Positions 9,696 to 19,241 of a stretch of DNA of 38,162 nucleotides are shown piece after piece (the first letter of the stretch is position 1; each line of letters starts with the position of its first letter). Made by a program: the position numbers and the translations under genes. The notes beneath the pieces are model-generated. The model made no database searches. It had not been told where the DNA came from and saw nothing but the letters and a program-made list of their open reading frames with translations. The stretch is from a virus, in the IMG/VR virus record IMGVR_UViG_3300022072_000040, positions 1 to 38,162 of that record; one strand, 5' to 3'.

Positions 9696-10787
9696 TTAAT
9701 TTTGTTGGTTAGCTTCCATAAACTTATCAGCTTTAGCTTGTCTTGCTTCTTCTAAATCAAACACAGCCGCGTCTTCTTCTACGCTAGGCAACTTGTTTGT
9801 TAAAAATTGTTTTAAATAATTATTGATAAAATACTCTTTATATTTATAAGCAAATCTTTCTTTTTTATCTTGATACAATGGTAAATCAGTTTCGTATATC
9901 CATGAGCTTTCAGCAGCGTTTGCGTTTTGCACCATTTGAGCATCTTCCTCTACGCTAGTTCCTTTAGATAAGTAAACGTTCCAAGCAGCGATAGCTTCTT
10001 GTTCAGCTGATAACATACCTGCAACTTCAGCGTTTATAAATGGATTTAATTTCTTTTCAATTTTATCCATATCGTATCTTAATACGTTTCTACCTTTACC
10101 ACCACCAATATCTATTATTTCATAATCAAGCTCACCATTAAATTTTATAGCAAACTCTTCTGATATTTTAGCGCCAGCTGATAACTTACCATTTTCACCT
10201 ACCATATCAGGAGAAAATAATTGTGATTGAACTAATAATTCAGACATGCTAGCATCTATATCTGGTGTTTCTACAACCATAGATGTATCAGAATCTAGCA
10301 ATGTAGATAAAGCAGAGCTGTTTATGATTAAAGGTTTTTCAAACAAAGGACCATCAAACATTAATTCTTGATTACCGTTTTGTAATAAATCTAATGATAC
10401 CATATAGCCATCAGTTCTAGAGAATCCAGGTTTTTCAGTCATAATAGCATTAGCAATCATAAAACCGTAGTAATTATTAGGATCATAGTTTCCAGTTTCA
10501 GTAACACTTAACTCACTCATTACGTTTTTAAGAAACTCTAACGAAACTTCAGGAGCTCTTTCAAGTATGTTTATTTGTTCGTTTACATCAACACAGTCAC
10601 CACATTTGTTTTGTTGTATAGCTGTTTTTAGTCTAGCATAGTATTTTCCTGTGTCTTGATATGCTCTGTCTAGTATTCTAAACTCAATATCAACATCAGA
10701 AGATATATAACCTGGAATATAAGCCATGCTATCGCTTTGCAATACTTGTTGTATTAGAAGATTTATTTGAATGTTTTTGTTTTCCAT
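9696..10787 (-). CDS. Probable internal virion protein, unknown family
   Basis: A 363-residue mostly helical, acidic protein with no signal peptide or membrane segment. It has a CGDC pair (C62, C65) between two predicted helices, and a charged Glu/Ala/Lys-rich C-terminus. I do not recognise a catalytic motif. It sits 12 bases after a Gly-rich, hydrophobic internal-virion-like protein and 5 bases before the giant protein, the place of gp15-type internal proteins in short-tailed phages. A structural or ejection role is inferred only from this place. Confidence 0.6.
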   Translation of the reverse strand: MENKNIQINLLIQQVLQSDSMAYIPGYISSDVDIEFRILDRAYQDTGKYYARLKTAIQQNKCGDCVDVNEQINILERAPEVSLEFLKNVMSELSVTETGNYDPNNYYGFMIANAIMTEKPGFSRTDGYMVSLDLLQNGNQELMFDGPLFEKPLIINSSALSTLLDSDTSMVVETPDIDASMSELLVQSQLFSPDMVGENGKLSAGAKISEEFAIKFNGELDYEIIDIGGGKGRNVLRYDMDKIEKKLNPFINAEVAGMLSAEQEAIAAWNVYLSKGTSVEEDAQMVQNANAAESSWIYETDLPLYQDKKERFAYKYKEYFINNYLKQFLTNKLPSVEEDAAVFDLEEARQAKADKFMEANQQN

Positions 10788-10799
10788 GTTATTTATCTA

Positions 10800-11471
10800 T
10801 TATGAACCACTGTTACCACCAAAAGCAGATCCAGCTACAGAAGCTATACCGCTTATTGCTCCTGTTAAAGCTCTGGTTTGATCAGCACTAGCTTGAGCTT
10901 TTATACCTTGCATGTTATCTATTTGGCCTTGCAATCTATTTAACTGACCCATTTCTCTTTGTTCTCTTTGGTTAAACACAAATGATTTACCTTGAGCATC
11001 TAAGTTTTGCATCCTTTTTTCTTCAGCTATTTTAGCATCTTGTAATCTTTGCTCGCCAGCAGCTCTTTTATCTTCATTAGCTTTTTCTTGTTGCTCTATT
11101 CCAGCCGCAACATTTTGCTTAGACTGTAAAGCAGCTTGAGCTAACGCAGTAGCGCTACCTGCACCACCACCAGTTTGTCTTAATGTATCTAAAGTATTTG
11201 CTAAAGCTTGATCTGTTTGTTCTATTTGCATTTCAGTAGCTTGCGTAGCAACACCTAAGTTGGCCATAGGATTACTCATCATGTCACTTAAGTTTTCAGC
11301 TCCTTCGTAAGGATTTATAATTTCCTGCCTGTTGGCTTCTAGTTGAGCCATCTTAGCGTTCATTTGTTTAAGCTTTTTTCTAGCTCTTCTAGCGGCTCTT
11401 CTAGCTTTTCCACCACCAATTATTCCTCCAGCGATTTGAGCTACGCCACCTATTATTGCGCCTATTGCCAT
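10800..11471 (-). CDS. Internal virion protein candidate (gp14-like position)
   Basis: A 223-residue protein. Residues 1-21 form a Gly/Ala/Ile-rich amphipathic or membrane-inserting segment (MAIGAIIGGVAQIAGGIIGG), followed at once by a strongly basic stretch (KARRAARRARKKLKQ) and long Gln/Ala-rich helices with a Gly-rich break near residue 100. The C-terminus is again small-residue rich (TGAISGIASVAGSAFGG). Two membrane-active ends around a helical core fit ejected internal proteins such as T7 gp14, and I recall similar proteins in marine phage genomes. The assignment by role is inference; the gene itself is secure from length, composition and tight spacing. Confidence 0.65.
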   Translation of the reverse strand: MAIGAIIGGVAQIAGGIIGGGKARRAARRARKKLKQMNAKMAQLEANRQEIINPYEGAENLSDMMSNPMANLGVATQATEMQIEQTDQALANTLDTLRQTGGGAGSATALAQAALQSKQNVAAGIEQQEKANEDKRAAGEQRLQDAKIAEEKRMQNLDAQGKSFVFNQREQREMGQLNRLQGQIDNMQGIKAQASADQTRALTGAISGIASVAGSAFGGNSGS

Positions 11472-11495
11472 TTATTTATTTTTTTAATTAATTTT

Positions 11496-12974
11496 TTAAT
11501 ATCCATTGTTAGCTATATAATCACTACCAACAGAGAATAATTCTTTTTCCCCTCCTGGGTTTGTAACAGCATCTGTTGATATTGTTACTGTTGCATAGAA
11601 AGCTTTAATACCTGATATTGCAGAACCAAAATGAATTTCACCTGGCGCAGAAGTACTAGCGTTTATTAGATTAGCAACATATTTGTTTTCTTTTCTGTCA
11701 AAACCTGCTTGATAAAAAGGTCTTAAAACAGCTGCAGTTCCAGTTAACGGTGTTGGTAAAGTAGAATCATATCTTCCTTGAACATAACTATATACAATAG
11801 CAGAATTGTCATCGTAGTTAAGCCAGTTAGTAGTTCCTGAAGTTAAATCTCTACCAGTATTGTCAGAATCAAAACTGCTAATCTGCCAACCACTGCTACC
11901 TTCGTAGTTGACTGTTTTAAATGTTTTTGACTGCGATACATTTGGGTTAAAAACAAATGTAATAGAAGTCGGTTGAGCTGTGTTACCTAGGTTAGAATAA
12001 AATAAATTTCTAGTACCTCCTTGCGCGTAATGCTCAAACAATGAACCAAATTTTAAACTATAAAAACCGTTACCTAAAGTAAACATTTGATCTGGTTTAT
12101 AAGTAAAGAAACTTGTCCAACCTTGAACCAAGTCATCAAACGCTAAAGTTTCATATCCTGAGTTAAGAGTATTTTCTTGTGATCCAGCTAGTTGAGTAGA
12201 TACAACGTATTGTTTATTGTGAATGTCATAACCACCTATTATTTTACCGTTAACACCTCCAACATTTATACCTGAACTTAATCTGTCTCTAAAATAATCA
12301 ATCATTCCAGCATTAGATATTTCTGTTAAGCTTCCACCTGACATTCTTAAAACAACACCATTATTTCTATCAGTAAAATATTTGTTATTACCATATATAG
12401 CAAAACTAGTAGGATCAGTGCTTATACCAAACTTACCAATGTAAGGTTGAATAGCACCTATAACTAAGTTACTAGATGTTACTGTTCCACCACCTTCAGC
12501 AGAATATATAGCATCTTTATCTATTAATGCTCTACTTATTTTTAGTTCTTGGAATATGTTTAAATTAGTATCTTCTGCATAAAGCTTTTGTATTGAACCA
12601 TTTGCTGGATCTACAGACTTAACTATATCATCAGCCACGGAAAAAACATTTGTTCTATTTATACCTGTTCTAGAGTTAAATATACCTGAGTATATTAATG
12701 AATTGCTTCGTCTAGTACCGTTAGGTTCTTCTTCTACTAAATAAGCTTTAGCACCAAAAGAAACACTAGTGTTATTATAACCTCCATGTATCCTTGACTC
12801 TTCTATAACCCAGTTGTTTGGAACATCTGCAGTAGTGTTTGGATAACCACCTTTTGAAGTTGGTATTCCAGTCGAGCCATTCCATACAGGTATGTTACCA
12901 AAGTTAGTAACAGACTTGTTTACTTTCTTAAGAAGGAATGTATTGAAATATTTAACTTCTATTATTGCAGCCAT
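11496..12974 (-). CDS. Tail-associated structural protein
   Basis: A 492-residue protein rich in Asn, Ser, Thr, Gly and Tyr with alternating short beta strands, typical of tail or nozzle components. It has no signal peptide, membrane segment or enzyme motif. Segments such as 'ENKYVANLIN' and repeated short aromatic strands suggest a beta-propeller or beta-sandwich fold, which I cannot assign. It follows the large stabilisation protein by 31 bases and precedes the internal virion proteins. It may be a second part of the tail nozzle or a receptor-facing tail protein. Confidence 0.6.
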   Translation of the reverse strand: MAAIIEVKYFNTFLLKKVNKSVTNFGNIPVWNGSTGIPTSKGGYPNTTADVPNNWVIEESRIHGGYNNTSVSFGAKAYLVEEEPNGTRRSNSLIYSGIFNSRTGINRTNVFSVADDIVKSVDPANGSIQKLYAEDTNLNIFQELKISRALIDKDAIYSAEGGGTVTSSNLVIGAIQPYIGKFGISTDPTSFAIYGNNKYFTDRNNGVVLRMSGGSLTEISNAGMIDYFRDRLSSGINVGGVNGKIIGGYDIHNKQYVVSTQLAGSQENTLNSGYETLAFDDLVQGWTSFFTYKPDQMFTLGNGFYSLKFGSLFEHYAQGGTRNLFYSNLGNTAQPTSITFVFNPNVSQSKTFKTVNYEGSSGWQISSFDSDNTGRDLTSGTTNWLNYDDNSAIVYSYVQGRYDSTLPTPLTGTAAVLRPFYQAGFDRKENKYVANLINASTSAPGEIHFGSAISGIKAFYATVTISTDAVTNPGGEKELFSVGSDYIANNGY

Positions 12975-13005
12975 AGTTATTATTATTACTTATTTTTTTA
13001 GGTTT

Positions 13006-16000
13006 TTAAGTGTTACACACGTTTGCTGGATCTGTACTATTTAAAGCTAGTTTTACAAAACCAGCATTTGTTAAAGCTGTGGTATTGTCTGGAGCACAAG
13101 CTGTTGTAAATCCTGGAAAAGTATTACTTGGTGGATCAACAAAACTTATCACTTCACTTTCACCATTACAGCCAGTGTAAGTGGCTCCAATTGTATTACC
13201 ACTTCCAGCATATGTAAACTTATAAGTAAAACAAGGTGTTCTATCTAAAGTCATTGTAAAGCTACAGTTAGCACTTAAACCTCCAGCATCTTCTACAGTG
13301 CCTGTTATAAGATAAGTGCCATCAGGCATTGTGCTTGGAGGATCTCCTCCTGCAAAAAATACTCTACCGTTCCAAAATCTATTTACTTGTGATTGATTAA
13401 CTAATATAGTTCCAGCAGGTGGATTATACGTAGTACTTCCACTACCAGCAATTGTTACGGTCCATGATAAATCTTTGTATGCAACTTCGTCAAATCCTAC
13501 GTTTAATGTAGACGCTCCATTTTGAGCTTGCAAGTTTGCAATAGTTCCAACACCTCCACCAGTAGTTCCTGGCGTGTAAGTAAGATTTGTACAGCCAGAT
13601 GTAATTGATGGTACTACATTTATTAAAGATACAGGTTGTTGAGTAATAAAACTTTGAACTCCATTGTAATTAACCTCAAAATTAAAAGTATATGTTTGAT
13701 TTGTAGAGGCTTGATTACTATAGTAAAAAGGAACTTTAGTAGCTATTTGATATGTGTTAGTACCAGCTACATTAGATAGTTCAAATAATTGAGCAGGGTT
13801 TTGGTCGTCAACTAAATTTCCATTAAAATCAAAAACACTGTTTAATTTTAACTGAGGTGGTGTAGTATTTGCGTAAGTTATAGTGTTGCTAAATTGATCT
13901 AATAAACTAAAAGGTGTAGTAAATATATTTCCAGTAGGCGCTAAACTTTCTTTAAATAAATCTGTATTAAATCCACTAATAGAAACCGCGTCTGCTGTAC
14001 CACCTAAAATAGCTTGATTTAATTCTGTTATTAAACCTTCAGTAGTTGTTTCCCAGAATATATCTAGCTCTGATTCTACAGGATCTGTTTCCATTATAGC
14101 TAAGCTATTAGGTATTGTAACCCAATCAAAATTAATGTTATCATTAGTAGGTGTAAATGTTAATACATCTCCTGAACTAGTACCTTCTAAGTTATTACTA
14201 AAAGTTAATTTCCATACGCTACCATTACCTATACTACTAACAATAGTGGTATTATCTGGAACACCATTACCTGTAACAGTTTGACCTGCAAATAAACTAT
14301 TACCTGGAGCAGGATTACCACCAAGCGTAAATATAGGACTTATTGTGTTTATTGTTATATTGACTTGATCTGACGAAAGACCTGTTGTATTTGGATCCAC
14401 TGTTGCTGTTGTCGGTGTAACAGCTACGCCTAATTGTTTAGAAGGCGTGTTTATTCTAGCTATTAAAGGGTTAGAATTTACATTGTAAAAGTCTGGGCTA
14501 CCAACATATCCTATTTCAGATGTCCCATTAAAAATATCATCATCAGTGGCTATAACACTAACTAAACCAGGAAATGCTCCAGGATAATATTGTATGTTAT
14601 TTTGCCAAACATCTTGAGTATTTGTGTTTTGAACTCTACCATTAAGAGTTACGCTACTTCTAAATTGTTTTTGTTCAGGACCAACTTCAGCTAAATCTCT
14701 AGGCACTTTGTTTATATTATCATTAAACAAAACAGCGTGAGATGTTTTACCAAGCTCTTTAAGTGGTTCGTTAGGATAAGCAGCCATTATACCTGGTAGG
14801 TAAACATTGTAGTATTCTTGTTCTGTTTGCTTTACAACAACCTTATAAGAATACCAACCTAATGGATTATATTCTTTGTCGCTAGGGTCACCGTTGTATA
14901 TACCTGTTGTACCTCCTGGTATTGTGCTATTAAATAATACTTTTAAAGAATTACCTGGGAACTCAAGCGCTTCTATATCACCAGCTATATAATCAGAATA
15001 AACCGTTGAACCTAAATATTTTTGATCACCAAAAACAACTGAGTTATCTCCATCAGATAATATAACGCTTGAAGATCTACCAAACTTATCTGATAACACT
15101 ATACCAACTTGATAGTTTCTATTTTGTTTTAAAGAAGAGCTTGGGTATTCTACAGTACTTGTGCTCCACCTAATACTGCTTGGTGCTGTAAATGTTAATA
15201 TAGATCCAGCAGCAATACTAGCGCTAGTTGTTTTATCTATTGTAACTGTGGTTGCTGTAAAGCTAACAACAACACTATTTGATTGTATACCTGCTACGTT
15301 AGCAGTTATAGAATAACCATTTTCTAAAGTTCCTGAAACTGTATTTATATTTATTGTTGTAATACCGCTATTATTAGTACCGTTTGTTGTAGCAGTTCCT
15401 GTTCCTAAATTAAAAGCAAGCTTTTGACTAACAGCTAAATTATAATCTAAAGAAGATGGTGGCGTGTGTTTGTTTAAAAAATTACCATAAACAATTCTAT
15501 TACTTATTACTTCTTGTGACAAAGCTCTTACAGGTACCTTGTCGTATGTTCTAGTTGTTTCACTTGATGGTAAAACTTTATAAGGTTTTGTAGACTGATA
15601 CTCATATTCAAAATGAGTTCTTTGGCCAAAACCTAAACCAACGTTGTCAGCTATTGTTTGAGCGCTGCTCATTACAACTTGATTTGTACCGTTAAAACTT
15701 ACAACTCTAGGATTATTTGTTATGCCTGTTCCTTCTATTAACATGCCTGGTTTTATAGATCCGCTTACAGCATCTATAACAACAGTAGTACTTGCGTTTA
15801 TAGCTCCATTAACAGTACCTCTACCATCAGCTAAAATTTTATTTATATCAACACTTTCAACAACTCTTATATTACTTGATGTTGATTCTTTATATAATAT
15901 GTCAATTTCTGTAATTTTTAAATCTCTTTCTAAAGAATTACTAGTTGATGGAAGTGGAATTCTTAATAATATTTTATTTACTTTATTTTCCATAAAGTCT

Positions 16001-17184
16001 ACTGTAGTAGTTCTAAAAGTGTCTTCTTCGTCTTGAATATTTAAATCAGGACTAGTAGCAACAGGTGTTCCAAAGTTTGGAGGAGTACCAGTTGGTATAG
16101 GATTTACTTTACGCATAAAGTAACCATCTTGCTTAGGCACAAAACACTCTTGTGTAAACGGTGACATTATTGAATACTCGCCATCTACAAACTTAAATCT
16201 ATAAGCAAATCTAATAAACTTATCTTTTAAAAAGTTATCATCACCATTATAAGTAATATCATAATAATAATTATAATTAAAAATAACTTCAGTATTAGCA
16301 GCGGTATAAGCTGGTATACCACCTTGTCCAAATCCAGCAGTTACAGTCCAATAAGTAGCGCTAGATCCTACAGCGCTAACAGTTAAAGGTGTTCCGTTTA
16401 CAGATAATCCTGGTATAAATGTTCCAGGAGAAGTAGTATTAATAAAAGCTATAGTAGCACCAGGTATTAAATCACCTTGATAATTAGCTTTTAAAATTTG
16501 CATAGTAGTATCTCCTGCGGTTATATTCGCGTTTAAAGTTCCTAAACCACCATCTGGATAATACTTACTTACAACATCATACATTGTACTTTCATACTCT
16601 GTAGGGTTTAAATCTCTAGATATTCTATATAACTCTATTGATTTGTAAGGATTATATTTAGCTACTGATATTTGTTCTTCAGTTTGGTAATAATTAGGAT
16701 TTGCAGAACCTGTAGGGTTTGCGTCATCAACATTTATAACTCTTGGTTGATTTCTGTTGTCTGTAAAATATAATAAATTTTCTAAAATATTAACTCCTGT
16801 TATAGGGTTTAATGTAGAAAAATTTAAAAAAAGTCCTTCAACCAAAAGTGTTGTTGAGTTAGTTGTAGCATTGTAAACACCAATAGCATGCTTAGCGTTG
16901 TTAACGTAAATAGAACTTGTGTTATCTGTTAGAAACACAAAAACTCTATTGTTTATTTCATCAGCACAATAACCTATAGAAAAAGCATTAGACATACTAA
17001 ATAATGTTCTCATGTCGCTAACACGTGTATTACCTAATACGTTTTCTAAAGCTCCTACATTAGGACCTTCAGATCTACTCACTTGAGCGTTTATTGCATT
17101 TCTATATTCACCAACAGGAATTAATCGATCATCAAGATCTTTGTTCATTTTTCCTTTAATGAAATTGTTATTTACTTTTGCCAT
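13006..17184 (-). CDS. Tail stabilisation / tail-tube protein with inserted beta modules
   Basis: A 1392-residue beta-rich protein. The N-terminus (FIKGKMNKDLDDRLIPVGEY, then RNAINAQVSRSEG) matches the pattern I know from the P22 gp10-like 'stabilisation' protein of crAss-like and related podoviruses, which caps the portal/connector and forms the tail nozzle. The core is broken by several similar Thr/Ser/Val/Gly-rich modules at about residues 215-303, 451-518, 588-665 and 920-1013, each ending in a strand like 'ILTFTA' or 'VLTFTP'. The last ~250 residues form a separate beta domain with several Cys pairs. Larger than the usual stabilisation proteins, apparently because of these insertions. 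It starts 6 bases after the connector gene. Confidence 0.75.
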   Translation of the reverse strand: MAKVNNNFIKGKMNKDLDDRLIPVGEYRNAINAQVSRSEGPNVGALENVLGNTRVSDMRTLFSMSNAFSIGYCADEINNRVFVFLTDNTSSIYVNNAKHAIGVYNATTNSTTLLVEGLFLNFSTLNPITGVNILENLLYFTDNRNQPRVINVDDANPTGSANPNYYQTEEQISVAKYNPYKSIELYRISRDLNPTEYESTMYDVVSKYYPDGGLGTLNANITAGDTTMQILKANYQGDLIPGATIAFINTTSPGTFIPGLSVNGTPLTVSAVGSSATYWTVTAGFGQGGIPAYTAANTEVIFNYNYYYDITYNGDDNFLKDKFIRFAYRFKFVDGEYSIMSPFTQECFVPKQDGYFMRKVNPIPTGTPPNFGTPVATSPDLNIQDEEDTFRTTTVDFMENKVNKILLRIPLPSTSNSLERDLKITEIDILYKESTSSNIRVVESVDINKILADGRGTVNGAINASTTVVIDAVSGSIKPGMLIEGTGITNNPRVVSFNGTNQVVMSSAQTIADNVGLGFGQRTHFEYEYQSTKPYKVLPSSETTRTYDKVPVRALSQEVISNRIVYGNFLNKHTPPSSLDYNLAVSQKLAFNLGTGTATTNGTNNSGITTININTVSGTLENGYSITANVAGIQSNSVVVSFTATTVTIDKTTSASIAAGSILTFTAPSSIRWSTSTVEYPSSSLKQNRNYQVGIVLSDKFGRSSSVILSDGDNSVVFGDQKYLGSTVYSDYIAGDIEALEFPGNSLKVLFNSTIPGGTTGIYNGDPSDKEYNPLGWYSYKVVVKQTEQEYYNVYLPGIMAAYPNEPLKELGKTSHAVLFNDNINKVPRDLAEVGPEQKQFRSSVTLNGRVQNTNTQDVWQNNIQYYPGAFPGLVSVIATDDDIFNGTSEIGYVGSPDFYNVNSNPLIARINTPSKQLGVAVTPTTATVDPNTTGLSSDQVNITINTISPIFTLGGNPAPGNSLFAGQTVTGNGVPDNTTIVSSIGNGSVWKLTFSNNLEGTSSGDVLTFTPTNDNINFDWVTIPNSLAIMETDPVESELDIFWETTTEGLITELNQAILGGTADAVSISGFNTDLFKESLAPTGNIFTTPFSLLDQFSNTITYANTTPPQLKLNSVFDFNGNLVDDQNPAQLFELSNVAGTNTYQIATKVPFYYSNQASTNQTYTFNFEVNYNGVQSFITQQPVSLINVVPSITSGCTNLTYTPGTTGGGVGTIANLQAQNGASTLNVGFDEVAYKDLSWTVTIAGSGSTTYNPPAGTILVNQSQVNRFWNGRVFFAGGDPPSTMPDGTYLITGTVEDAGGLSANCSFTMTLDRTPCFTYKFTYAGSGNTIGATYTGCNGESEVISFVDPPSNTFPGFTTACAPDNTTALTNAGFVKLALNSTDPANVCNT

Positions 17185-17190
17185 TAAATT

Positions 17191-18426
17191 CTAGTGTTTA
17201 ATCCATTTAGATTGACCTCTCATAACTTGAACTATTTCGTTAAGCTTAATGTTTGATAATCTTATCTTAGCGTTTCTAAGTGCCGCTCTTCTATCTTTTT
17301 TAAATCTAGCAACCATACCTTCTGGTGTACCAGATCTGTTAGCCAATAAGTTATATGATATACTCATGTACATAGCTTCTTCTGCCATTTTAGGTACTCT
17401 AGTGTCTAAGTCATAAGCTAGTCCATCTGATATATATTCTAATACAATTAGCTTGTTAACTAAATTACTAGAAAAAGTAAACTTACCATCTCTTTCGTTT
17501 ATACCAAACCAACCGTTTACATTAGAGTATTGAGGATCTAACCCGTATAATCTTCCCCAGTTCCAAGGTCCTGATCCAAAATCATTATTGTAAACATCAT
17601 AAGCAAGATTATCAAGCTCGTTTAAAGCTTGATTATTTAATAATCTATTAGCATTTGTTTCTTGCCATCTTTCTACTGTTATTGATGTTCCTTCTAAGTC
17701 AGATCCAAAATTATCCTGCGTAGGTATACCTTGATTGTCTTGTAATAGTTTTTGGTAAGGGTTTGTAGTTATGTTATTGTTAGGGTATAAAGGTCTTTTA
17801 ACACCGAAGCTATCTATCCAAGATAGATTAACATAATTAACATAATCTTGTGGCATTACTAAAGATAAATTTTCAGGTATTGTAAGCTCTTGTGACTTAA
17901 TACTTTTTAAAGTATCATAACTAAACTCTTGTAAAGATCTTTTAGCGAAGAAAAGTACGTCAGATTTTTTAGCGTTTTGTATTATTTTACCATCGCCTAC
18001 GTAACCAACCATGTAGTTATCTATAATATCATTTAGTTTTATATATTGATAACCTCCGTAATTATTCTCAACAGCATCTCCAGTAGCTTCTTCAGGTAAA
18101 GTACTAGCGTACTTACCTCCATCTAATATTTTTAATTGTACAACTATATATAAATTGTTTGCAGGGTTAGCAGCAAAAGTTATAGCGTTGTTTGCTACAG
18201 AATATTGTAAAAGATATTCAGACCAACTGCCAGGAAAACCTGTAGTGCTAGTATATATTTTAAAATTATTTAAAGCATAATTTTCACTAGCTGGGTTCCA
18301 TGAGTTAGCATCAGTAAACACTAGATCAGTATTGAACGTTGTAGTTATAGTTAAGGCGTTACCAGTGCCTCTAAAGCCTTGCGAACCTTGATAATACTGT
18401 TGATTATTTTCTGTTATTAATGCCAT
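17191..18426 (-). CDS. Head-tail connector / tail tubular protein (P22 gp4-like family of crAss-like phages)
   Basis: A 411-residue protein. The first ~115 residues look like a beta domain; the rest carries the conserved connector part: 'DNYMVGYVGDGKIIQNAK' then 'FFAKRSLQEFSYDTL' and 'IPENLSLVMPQDYVNY'. I recognise this combination from crAss-like and marine Bacteroidetes phages, where it is assigned to the connector between portal and tail. The C-terminus is helical and basic (MVARFKKDRRAALRNAKIRL). It lies 6 bases after the preceding connector-type gene and 6 before the stabilisation protein, as expected for proteins that stack on each other in the neck. Family assignment is from memory of patterns, not a search. 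Confidence 0.75.
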   Translation of the reverse strand: MALITENNQQYYQGSQGFRGTGNALTITTTFNTDLVFTDANSWNPASENYALNNFKIYTSTTGFPGSWSEYLLQYSVANNAITFAANPANNLYIVVQLKILDGGKYASTLPEEATGDAVENNYGGYQYIKLNDIIDNYMVGYVGDGKIIQNAKKSDVLFFAKRSLQEFSYDTLKSIKSQELTIPENLSLVMPQDYVNYVNLSWIDSFGVKRPLYPNNNITTNPYQKLLQDNQGIPTQDNFGSDLEGTSITVERWQETNANRLLNNQALNELDNLAYDVYNNDFGSGPWNWGRLYGLDPQYSNVNGWFGINERDGKFTFSSNLVNKLIVLEYISDGLAYDLDTRVPKMAEEAMYMSISYNLLANRSGTPEGMVARFKKDRRAALRNAKIRLSNIKLNEIVQVMRGQSKWIKH

Positions 18427-18432
18427 TTCCTA

Positions 18433-19179
18433 TTAAGATTTTTCGTTAGCCTCCACCTCTTGTGCTTCAGCAGATGCAGTTTGTATTATTGTTGGATCAT
18501 TTATTATGATGCCACAGTATTTTAATATGTTTATTATTATGTTTGTTTGCTCAGAAGTATCTAATTCAAAGTTAGTAGAGTTACCAGCGTTATATATATA
18601 TTGGCCAACGCTACCAGTAGTAAAAGCCCACGCTGGAGAAGTTGGTTTAAATATAGCGTTAACATTTAGAGCATTAGGTTGTGGACTAACTTTTATAAGT
18701 ACTGAGTTGTTTGGTCCTGTACCTGTTGTGCATAAGGGATATTGCACTGTAGGAGCTGTCAACGAAGATCTTGTGATTTTAGAAAAATCACTTTGACTAG
18801 CTAATTGTGTTATTGAGTCGTACTGAGGATTAGTTGTATTATAAGTAGATATTATTTCACCTAACTTATATATTGTTCCTGCTCCAGTGTATTCCCATCC
18901 TAAAACTGCAGCACCAGCATTATAAGTAAATGGAGCTGTTTTTTCAAAAGGGTATAATTTATAAGCAGAGTCTTTAAACATGTTAAAAAACTCAGTATCA
19001 TTTTGTTGATTGTTTTGATTGTATCTGTTTAATTGATTACCATCAGGAAAATATGAATTAAATATTTCTTCTTGCACTTGAGCAGCAAGACTATTAAACT
19101 CCGCAGGAGTTACATAACCTCTTTGTTCTTTGTTCAATATGTACAAGACTGTTGTGTATACTGTATTTATATTTACCAT
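18433..19179 (-). CDS. Head-tail connector / ring protein candidate
   Basis: A 248-residue protein. The N-terminal helical part (VLYILNKEQRGYVTPAEFN, then LAAQVQEEIFNSYF) is a pattern seen upstream of the gp4-like connector in related marine phages; the middle is beta-rich (about residues 75-210) and the C-terminus ends in helices with a conserved-looking hydrophobic stretch and an acidic tail. The beta domain flanked by helices would fit a neck ring or adaptor protein. Its place between the capsid genes and the gp4-like connector supports that. No enzyme motif seen. Confidence 0.6.
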   Translation of the reverse strand: MVNINTVYTTVLYILNKEQRGYVTPAEFNSLAAQVQEEIFNSYFPDGNQLNRYNQNNQQNDTEFFNMFKDSAYKLYPFEKTAPFTYNAGAAVLGWEYTGAGTIYKLGEIISTYNTTNPQYDSITQLASQSDFSKITRSSLTAPTVQYPLCTTGTGPNNSVLIKVSPQPNALNVNAIFKPTSPAWAFTTGSVGQYIYNAGNSTNFELDTSEQTNIIINILKYCGIIINDPTIIQTASAEAQEVEANEKS

Positions 19180-19202
19180 TTATTTTTATTTTTATACTAA
19201 TA

Positions 19203-19220
19203 AGGCGGCCGAAACCGCCT
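19203..19220 (-). terminator. Candidate hairpin between head gene and connector gene
   Basis: A perfect 6-bp GC stem AGGCGG/CCGCCT with a 6-base loop lies in the 61-base space between the head gene and the connector gene. On the minus strand it is followed by an A-rich rather than T-rich stretch, so it is not a textbook intrinsic terminator; it could be a weak terminator, an RNA processing site or a 5' leader hairpin. A 13-base motif just before it (19229-19241) recurs at 36595-36607. Confidence 0.45.
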
Positions 19221-19228
19221 ATATATAG

Positions 19229-19241
19229 TATCACTTGTTTT
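19229..19241 (-). promoter_or_regulatory. Shared 13-base motif upstream of hairpin, copy 1
   Basis: Minus-strand AAAACAAGTGATA begins at the stop codon of the head gene and lies 8 bases before a GC hairpin. An identical 13-mer sits in the other long intergenic space at 36595-36607, also shortly before a GC-rich hairpin. Shared position in two of the longest non-coding gaps suggests a phage-specific transcription signal (promoter, terminator or processing site). Which of these is not known. Confidence 0.35.
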
